From assembly GCA_009746045.1 (NCBI GenBank), contig RPFO01002275.1, positions 1-62,000 of the forward strand: a stretch of 62,000 nucleotides of DNA, written 5' to 3'. The position numbers and the translations under genes are program-made. The notes under the pieces were generated by a model. That model was given only the letters and a program-made list of their open reading frames with translations. It searched no databases and was not told the DNA's origin. The DNA comes from Mesostigma viride (lineage: Eukaryota; Streptophyta; Mesostigmatophyceae; Mesostigmatales; Mesostigmataceae). Below are positions 61,230 to 62,000 of this stretch, piece after piece; the first letter of the stretch is position 1, and each line of letters opens with the position of its first letter.

Positions 61230-62000
61230 GGGTGAGGATTATTCCTTGTCATGGGGGCATACAGGACGGGTTACTTATTCCTTGTCATGGGGGCAGGCAG
61301 GACAAGTTAATTATTCCTTGTCATGGGGGGCAGGCAGGACGGGTTAATTGTTCCTTTTCATGGGGGCAGGCAGGGCGGGTTAATTATTCCTTGTCATTAG
61401 GGGCAGGCAGGACGGGTTAATAATTCCTTTTCATGGGGGCAGGCAGGACGGGTCACTTATTCCTTGTCATGGGGGCAGGCAGGACGGGTCAATTATTCCG
61501 TGTCATGGGGGGCAGGCTGGACCTGTTAATTATTCCTTGTCATGGGGGCAGGCGGGACGGGTTAGTAATTCCTTGTCTTGGGGGCAGGCAGGGCGGGTGA
61601 ATTATTCCTTTTTATGGTGACAGGCAGAACGGGTTAATCACTCCTTGTCATGGGAGGCAGGCAGGACGGGTTACTTATTCCTTGTCATGGGGGGCAGGCG
61701 CATTGCATATACATTTATTCCTTGTCATGGGGGGCAGGCAGGACGGGTTAATTGTTCTTGTCATGAGGGGACGGCAGGGGGGGCTCATGATACCCTGTAG
61801 TGGGGTGGGCGAAGGCAGGGGGGGTTAATGATTCCCTGTCATGGGGTGGGGGAAGGCAGGGGGGGTTAACGATTCCTTGTGTCCATGGGGGGCAGGCAGG
61901 ACGGGTTTCTTATTCCTTGTCATGAGGGGAAGGCAAGGGAGGTAAATGATTTCCTGTCGTGGGGTGGGAGAAGGCGGGGGTAATAATTTTTCCTTGCCAT
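61230..62000 (+). repeat. Minisatellite of about 37 bp, runs off the window
   Basis: About 20 units of TTATTCCTTGTCATGGGGGC then AGGCAGGACGGGTTAA, with looser versions (GATTCCCTGTCATGGGGTGG) after 61780. The TTCCTTGTCA core is shared with the array at 5486-6640. Confidence 0.92.

Overview
This is a nuclear window from a repeat-rich eukaryote. Spliced genes with GT-AG introns, LTR retrotransposons, a piggyBac element, a CACTA-like transposase and very long tetranucleotide arrays exclude a prokaryote. The mix would suit an alga or related protist with a bloated genome, but nothing here fixes the lineage. I see no housekeeping gene, rRNA, tRNA or CRISPR array. Almost everything is mobile element or tandem repeat.

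Layout. 1-7.9 kb: GT-rich and CCTC simple repeats, a LINE ORF1-like gene with no ORF2, a 152-bp palindromic satellite, a ~60-bp minisatellite and a GGTTACC palindrome cluster. 7.9-13.5 kb: Copia-like copy A, 5' truncated but with an intact pol whose order is IN-PR-RT-RNase H. 13.7-20.4 kb: an 800-bp GATG array, a predicted USP-like cysteine peptidase gene merging with a 74-bp minisatellite, and a 30-bp minisatellite split by a TIR-bounded element. 20.9-22.1 kb: an unknown three-exon gene.

22.2-35.3 kb: the most interesting block. Two inverted subterminal repeat arrays and matching CACTG-type ends appear to bound a 13-kb DNA transposon. It carries a 2OG-Fe(II) oxygenase gene at one end and a seven-exon tnp2/CACTA-like transposase gene at the other. 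A complete 4.1-kb piggyBac element (TTAA target duplication, 13-bp TIRs, intact 807-aa transposase) is nested inside. 35.4-36.8 kb: another unknown spliced gene.

37.7-56.9 kb: Copia-like copies B and C share one LTR. Copy B is split by a 9.2-kb insertion (target duplication GAGGT), which is a gag-only LTR element on the minus strand. The 5' LTR of that element is itself split by a 6.4-kb LTR element (target duplication CGGCC) with no recognisable coding capacity. This is a three-level nest with both target duplications preserved. 56.9-62 kb: a TTGACA-rich cluster, a GA microsatellite, largely featureless sequence, and a final minisatellite related to the one at 5.5-6.6 kb.

All function calls come from reading motifs by eye; no database search was run.
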